Shown here: positions 14,802-18,976 of the stretch, piece after piece
Position numbering within the stretch: position 1 is the stretch's first letter
Layout of the letters: the number at the start of each line of letters is the position of its first letter
Assembly: GCA_016930475.1 (NCBI GenBank)
Contig: JAFGGR010000237.1
Coordinates: 1-18,976, forward strand
Direction of reading: 5' to 3'
Length of the DNA: 18,976 nucleotides
Source of the DNA: Clostridiales bacterium
GTDB lineage: Bacteria; Bacillota; Clostridia; Saccharofermentanales; Saccharofermentanaceae
Program-made: the position numbers and the translations under genes
Notes under the pieces: model-generated
The model's input: the letters and a program-made list of their open reading frames with translations, nothing else
Told to the model about the DNA's origin: nothing
Databases searched by the model: none

Positions 14802-16172
14802 CTATTCGCCGGAAATCGTCAACCCTTCGATCAATAGAGACGGCGAACCGATTATGCCGGCCCCTTCAGAAGGATTAAAGTACAGATCATCTGCTACTGC
14901 GACGACAGACTGAAGAAGTTTGAAGAAATTTCCGGATACGGTGATCTGGTCGACCGGGCGATCTTTTCTCCCGTCAACTACGAGAAATCCTTCGCAGGAC
15001 AGTGAAAAATCTCCGGATATCTCGTTGGCACCGGCATGAAGTCCGATCAAATATTTAATGAACAAACCATTGTTCATTTCTTTTAGCAGAGAATTCTGAG
15101 AGGATTTTCCGGGTGCGAAATAGAGGTTGGTCGGGGCGATGTCGATCGACCCCTTGTATCCCGAACGAAAACCGTTACCCGTTGATGCGACTCCATCCGT
15201 TGCCGCAGTTTTTCGATTGTGCAAATAAGACAACAAAGTGCCTTTTTCGATCAATTGTTTATTGCGCGTCGCAACTCCTTCCGAATCAAATGAAAAGGAA
15301 AGAAATGAGGCGGGATGACTTCCGTCGTCACGAATATCGACACATTCAGAGGCGATTTTATCGCCGATTTTGCCGGCAAGAAGCGAAAATCCCTTCTGGA
15401 CCGCATCCGCAGAGAATATTCCGCTGAATGCGGTCAACAGATCCGCCGCCGCGCGGGCATCCAGGACAACGGAATATTTTCCGGAGCGGACCGGTGCGGC
15501 ACCGAGCTTGCTGAGTGAATCTTCGGCCGATTCCTTGGCAAGAGCGGCAATGTCGATGGTGTCGGCATCTCTTCCGATCCAAACACAAAATCCGGTTTTG
15601 GTCTGCCCTTCGGCTACACATCTCGAACTGGCATAAACAGAAAGAATGTTGTGCGTCGAATCACAGTTTAATCCCAAAGTATTACGTATTGCCTGAGTCC
15701 CGATACCATAGGAAAGAAAAAGATCGTCGACCGCAACGATCCGGGGATCGTATTTTAGTATGGCGTCTTCCAGTGCCAGAGCGGTCTTCGAAAAATAGTC
15801 AAAGTCCTTCTTATCCAGTTCCGGAGAGAAATTATCCGTGGCCGGATATTCCTTTTCCCCCTCGAAAAGCGTCTCGGGTTCCTTGGTTTCCAATACGTCG
15901 CTGTTCTCACGAGCCTTTTCGAGCAGAAAACTTTCAGCGCCTTCGTCGAATACTTCCGTAAACGAATAACCCATCTGTTGTGCGGAGCGACCGCGAAAGG
16001 ATAATCCGGATGTGGAAGAAGACTCGAATGAGACGATCTTCCGTTCGTGGACTTGGATCTGGACGGATTCCTGTCCGTTGAAATACACTTCGGACTCGGA
16101 AAAACCGGCTATGGGCGATCGGCTCAAGAGTTGATCGATGAATGGGTCCGGTATGTCAATTCTATCGCTCAT
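14802..16172 (-). CDS. pmbA: TldE/PmbA subunit of the TldD/E metalloprotease
   Basis: TldE (PmbA) is the partner of TldD. In E. coli the heterodimer removes the leader from microcin B17 and degrades the antitoxin CcdA. The 456-residue product has the family layout, with an N-terminal PmbA/TldD domain (about 15-85), a middle domain, and a C-terminal domain with motifs such as SFSFDSEGVATR, GTLLSYLHNRKTA, FSLSCEGFLV and ITVSGNFFKLL. It lacks the HExxxH zinc motif, as expected for the non-metal subunit. The ATG at 16172 overlaps the tldD stop by four bases (ATGA), so translation is probably coupled. A longer frame starting at 16265 lies inside tldD without a ribosome site. No peptide-toxin or RiPP gene is seen nearby, so the substrate is unknown. 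Confidence 0.93.
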   Translation of the reverse strand: MSDRIDIPDPFIDQLLSRSPIAGFSESEVYFNGQESVQIQVHERKIVSFESSSTSGLSFRGRSAQQMGYSFTEVFDEGAESFLLEKARENSDVLETKEPETLFEGEKEYPATDNFSPELDKKDFDYFSKTALALEDAILKYDPRIVAVDDLFLSYGIGTQAIRNTLGLNCDSTHNILSVYASSRCVAEGQTKTGFCVWIGRDADTIDIAALAKESAEDSLSKLGAAPVRSGKYSVVLDARAAADLLTAFSGIFSADAVQKGFSLLAGKIGDKIASECVDIRDDGSHPASFLSFSFDSEGVATRNKQLIEKGTLLSYLHNRKTAATDGVASTGNGFRSGYKGSIDIAPTNLYFAPGKSSQNSLLKEMNNGLFIKYLIGLHAGANEISGDFSLSCEGFLVVDGRKDRPVDQITVSGNFFKLLQSVVAVADDLYFNPSEGAGIIGSPSLLIEGLTISGE

Positions 16173-17560
16173 AAATCGTCTTTTTGACCTCCAACCGTAA
16201 TTTCGGATACGCGTATCGTCGGCTGTCCGACGTTGGTCGGAACATTGCCGCTGTATGATCCGCACATTCCCTGGGAAAACTTGCGGTCATTTCCAACGCG
16301 ATCGATATTTAAAAGGATCTCGTGGCCTTTCCCGATCAAAGTGGCACCGCGAACCGGCTCAGCCAGTTTGCCGTCCCGGATCATATAAGCTTCGGTAACG
16401 GCAAAATTAAACTCTCCCGTTGACGGATCGACCGAACCGCCGCCCATGTTGGCAGCGTATATCCCAAACGGAGTATCCGCGATGATTTGCTCTTTTGTGT
16501 CGGATCCCGCATCGATAAACGTATTGGACATTCGGGAAGTGGGTGCAAATTTATAGTTCTGCCTTCTTCCCGCGCCATTCGGAACGGTGTTCATTCTCCT
16601 TGCTCCGATCCGATCGATCAAATACCCTTTGAGAACTCCGTCTTGAATTAAAACGTGGCGCTCCGGAACGACCGCTTCGTCGTCCATTTCAAAGCTGCCC
16701 CATTCACCGGCCATTGTCGGATCGTCAATAGCTGTAACGACGTTGGAGGCGATTTGCATGCCGAGTTTTCCGGCAAAGACCGATGCTCCGATCCCGACCG
16801 AGGAAGCTTCCAAAGCATGGCCGCAAGCCTCATGAAAAATGACACCCCCAAAACCGTTTCCGATAACGACCGGAAAACGCCCGGAGGGGCACGGACCGGC
16901 TTTGGCCATGGTAACGGCGATACGGGCAGCATCGTCTGCGAGTGTTTCGATCGGAAGCGATTCGACAAACTCAAATCCGCCGTTTCCGCCCGGAGCAAAA
17001 TACCCGGTCTGCTTCTCCTCCCCGAGCGTCGCGACGGCATCGATCATGAAACGGGTTCGAACGCGTTGATCGGTCACGTGATCGCCTTCCGAGTTAGCGA
17101 TCAGAATATTTCGCTCCATGTCCGAGTATGAAGATGAAGTTTGGGTAATGATCTCGTGATAAGCCTTAGCGCGCGATGATGCGAGGCGCAGAATGTCAGC
17201 CTTGGTCTTTTGAGCGACCGACAGCGGAAGAGTGATCGGTTTGCTCGAATGATAATTGATCATAGGATTCAATGAAACATGACGGGCTTCCGGATTTTCC
17301 GAAAGTGATCGGGAAGCGTTCTCCGCTAAGCGGATCAAGGTCTTCTCGCTCAAGTCGTTCGAAAAAACGTATACACTTCGTATTCCCTTGAGTACCCGGA
17401 TACCTACGCCTAATTCGATCCCGGTGGAAGCGCTTTCGATAATACCGTTCACGGCCGATAGCGACGATGATTTTGTCCTTTCGATGTAAACTTCCGAAAA
17501 GTCCCCGCCATAAGTGAGGGCAGCCGTCAAGATTCGTTCGATAACGATTGGATTCAACAT
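16169..17560 (-). CDS. tldD: TldD zinc metalloprotease subunit
   Basis: TldD carries the zinc site of the TldD/E protease. The 463-residue product, of normal length, shows the motif HEACGH (243-248) in GGVIFHEACGHALEAS. The third ligand is probably Cys433 in QGMCGSYSG, matching the Cys near the C-terminus of E. coli TldD. Other family motifs are DDPTMAGEWGSFEMDDE and NMGGGSVDPSTGEFNF. The start at 17560 has GGAGA six bases upstream; an in-frame ATG seven codons earlier has a ribosome site too close. It is 72 bases after the acyl-CoA synthetase gene on the same strand and overlaps pmbA by four bases. Confidence 0.95.
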   Translation of the reverse strand: MLNPIVIERILTAALTYGGDFSEVYIERTKSSSLSAVNGIIESASTGIELGVGIRVLKGIRSVYVFSNDLSEKTLIRLAENASRSLSENPEARHVSLNPMINYHSSKPITLPLSVAQKTKADILRLASSRAKAYHEIITQTSSSYSDMERNILIANSEGDHVTDQRVRTRFMIDAVATLGEEKQTGYFAPGGNGGFEFVESLPIETLADDAARIAVTMAKAGPCPSGRFPVVIGNGFGGVIFHEACGHALEASSVGIGASVFAGKLGMQIASNVVTAIDDPTMAGEWGSFEMDDEAVVPERHVLIQDGVLKGYLIDRIGARRMNTVPNGAGRRQNYKFAPTSRMSNTFIDAGSDTKEQIIADTPFGIYAANMGGGSVDPSTGEFNFAVTEAYMIRDGKLAEPVRGATLIGKGHEILLNIDRVGNDRKFSQGMCGSYSGNVPTNVGQPTIRVSEITVGGQKDDL

Positions 17561-17632
17561 ATTTGTTCTCCGTATGAGCATTCTCCGCCATCTTCTTAAG
17601 TATGCTCGAAAAACCGGCGGATTCTATGAGGT

Positions 17633-18976
17633 TTATTTATAATTTCTGATGATCTTCTTGGATGTGGTCTTTTCAAACTCGGTGTCCCGATAAATGATCT
17701 TGCGGATCTGCTTATAAGAAACCAATTGGTCATTGACCTTTCGGCATTCGGCTTCAAGAAGCGACTGGATCGCGTCAGGGTCCGGATTTTCGCCTAACTT
17801 TTCACAGACTGCCTCCATATTCGGGAAAATAGTCGCCGTTACGATGATGTCAGCATGCGTATCGTCTTCTCCGGTCACCAGTGACTCCACAATAAAGGGC
17901 GATCTGGACAACAGACCTTCGATTTCCTCGGGGAAGATATTCTTCCCGTTCTTAGAGATGATGACATTCTTTTTTCTTCCGGTGATAATGACAAAACCAT
18001 TCTCGTCGATGTAACCCAAATCGCCGGTGTGAAAATACCCGTCGGGATCGATCGCTTCTCGGGTCGCTTCCTCGTTCTCATAATAACCCAGCATTACATT
18101 CGGTCCTTTTCCGATGATTTCACCGATCCCGTTCTCGTCTTTATCGATGATTTTAACATCAACACCGGGAAGCGGAAGCCCTGCGGAACGATCATTGAAA
18201 TCGACATCGCGGTTCAAGGCAAGGATCGGCGCGCACTCGGTCAGGCCGTAACCCTGAAGGCACATAAATCCTAATTTTTGCAGGTCTGAGAGAATCTTCG
18301 GATCAATGGCCGCGCCACCGGAAATGAACATTCGAAGATTTCCTCCGAACCCATCGTGTACCGCGTGAAATATCTTGCGTCGTTTATCGATCCCAACGGC
18401 CCGAAGTGCCTGAGTGATCATAAGACCCAGTTTAAATTTTCTGGCCATTTTCTTGTCCGCAGTAGCCTTCTTCATGATCGCGCGATGGAACATCTCGAGC
18501 ATCAGCGGTACCGCGAGAATGAGAGTCGCTTTGGCTTCTTTCAGGTTCTGAGTGATATATCGGAGTCCTTCACATTGGGCGATCGTTGAGCCCCTGTAGA
18601 TCTGACAAAGGAATCCGCATGTGCATTCATATGTATGGTGGATCGGAAGGACGGACAGAACGACATCGGACGGATCGATATAGAGCATCTTGCACATTCC
18701 TTCAAGGTTTGCGCAGACATTGTTTTGAGACAGCATGACAGCCTTGGATTTGGCGGTCGTTCCGCTTGTGAAAAGGAGGATCGTCATTTCATCGGCATTG
18801 ATCTCGGCATCGAGAAAGTCTCTGTTGCCTTTCCCGATTGCCTCCTTACCCTTTTCGAGCAGGTCCCCAAAATACTGCTGATTTTCTTTCTGATCAATCT
18901 TGTCCATACAAATCAAATGCTTGACCGTCGGGATCTGATTCTTGATCTCGTCGATGACCGGCTGTTTTGAAGACGA
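17633..18976 (-). CDS. Long-chain acyl-CoA synthetase (AMP-forming), 5' end outside window
   Basis: This is an ANL-superfamily enzyme that activates a fatty acid to acyl-AMP and then acyl-CoA. The frame stays open to the window edge, so the N-terminal part is missing; 447 residues are visible. The phosphate-binding loop is LLFTSGTTAKSKAVMLS, with Ala where the family usually has Gly (TSGTTGxxK). GYGLTECAP is the A5-type motif, and YFHTGDLGYIDENGFVIITGRKK gives the adenylate-binding Asp and the hinge. The C-terminal catalytic Lys is probably in TTSKKIIRNYK at the end. Similarity is to the FAA1/FadD15-like branch rather than acetyl-CoA synthetases, but substrate length cannot be told. The link to tldD-pmbA may be only co-transcription. 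Confidence 0.88.
   Translation of the reverse strand, partial: SSSKQPVIDEIKNQIPTVKHLICMDKIDQKENQQYFGDLLEKGKEAIGKGNRDFLDAEINADEMTILLFTSGTTAKSKAVMLSQNNVCANLEGMCKMLYIDPSDVVLSVLPIHHTYECTCGFLCQIYRGSTIAQCEGLRYITQNLKEAKATLILAVPLMLEMFHRAIMKKATADKKMARKFKLGLMITQALRAVGIDKRRKIFHAVHDGFGGNLRMFISGGAAIDPKILSDLQKLGFMCLQGYGLTECAPILALNRDVDFNDRSAGLPLPGVDVKIIDKDENGIGEIIGKGPNVMLGYYENEEATREAIDPDGYFHTGDLGYIDENGFVIITGRKKNVIISKNGKNIFPEEIEGLLSRSPFIVESLVTGEDDTHADIIVTATIFPNMEAVCEKLGENPDPDAIQSLLEAECRKVNDQLVSYKQIRKIIYRDTEFEKTTSKKIIRNYK

Noticed and set aside
1..18976. CRISPR array, prophage, insertion sequence, toxin-antitoxin or defence system
   Set aside because: I looked for regular direct repeats, transposase or integrase motifs, and small paired ORFs on both strands and saw none. 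The window is core chromosomal genes.

Overview
The window looks like chromosomal DNA of a Gram-positive, Clostridia-type bacterium (Bacillota), of moderate GC content. The evidence is a class-I T-box leader controlling leuA, a LexA operator of the Bacillus type, a MutL that carries its own endonuclease motif, Shine-Dalgarno sites of the GGAGG type, and the gene order miaB-mutS-mutL-miaA-hfq next to lexA. Nearly all genes are housekeeping genes. I found no insertion sequence, prophage, CRISPR array or restriction system.

Layout. (1) 1-1627: the 3'-truncated tRNA-Leu(CAG) gene on the minus strand, divergent from murD (peptidoglycan precursor synthesis). (2) 1684-3873: a promoter, a leucine-specific T-box riboswitch with specifier CUC and an intrinsic terminator, a 17-codon upstream ORF lying among hairpins, and leuA (2-isopropylmalate synthase). 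(3) 3874-4260: a 387-base stretch with no confident gene. It holds a minus-strand terminator hairpin, a 12-bp AT-rich inverted repeat and two tiny doubtful ORFs. (4) 4261-5534: an unrecognised single-pass membrane protein divergent from lexA, with a LexA operator between them overlapping the lexA -35 box. (5) 13112 down to 5525 (minus strand): a compact cluster miaB-mutS-mutL-miaA-hfq that joins tRNA A37 modification, mismatch repair and an RNA chaperone. The Hfq homologue is divergent, has an N-terminal extension, and its 3' end overlaps that of lexA. (6) 13164-14741: a D-alanyl-D-alanine carboxypeptidase homologue (DacF/S11 type), divergent from miaB, in which two of the three catalytic motifs are altered. 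(7) 18976 down to 14802 (minus strand): the 3' part of a long-chain acyl-CoA synthetase, then tldD and pmbA (tldE), which overlap by ATGA and encode the two subunits of the TldD/E metalloprotease.

The points most worth a second look are the apparently catalytically altered penicillin-binding protein homologue, the membrane protein placed where Gram-positive bacteria keep their SOS cell-division inhibitor (yneA, sosA, divS), and the Hfq whose RNA-contact residues differ from the canonical ones. No clearly undescribed multi-gene system was seen. The three candidates above are single-gene oddities in an otherwise ordinary core region. All functional calls come from reading motifs by eye, with no database search.
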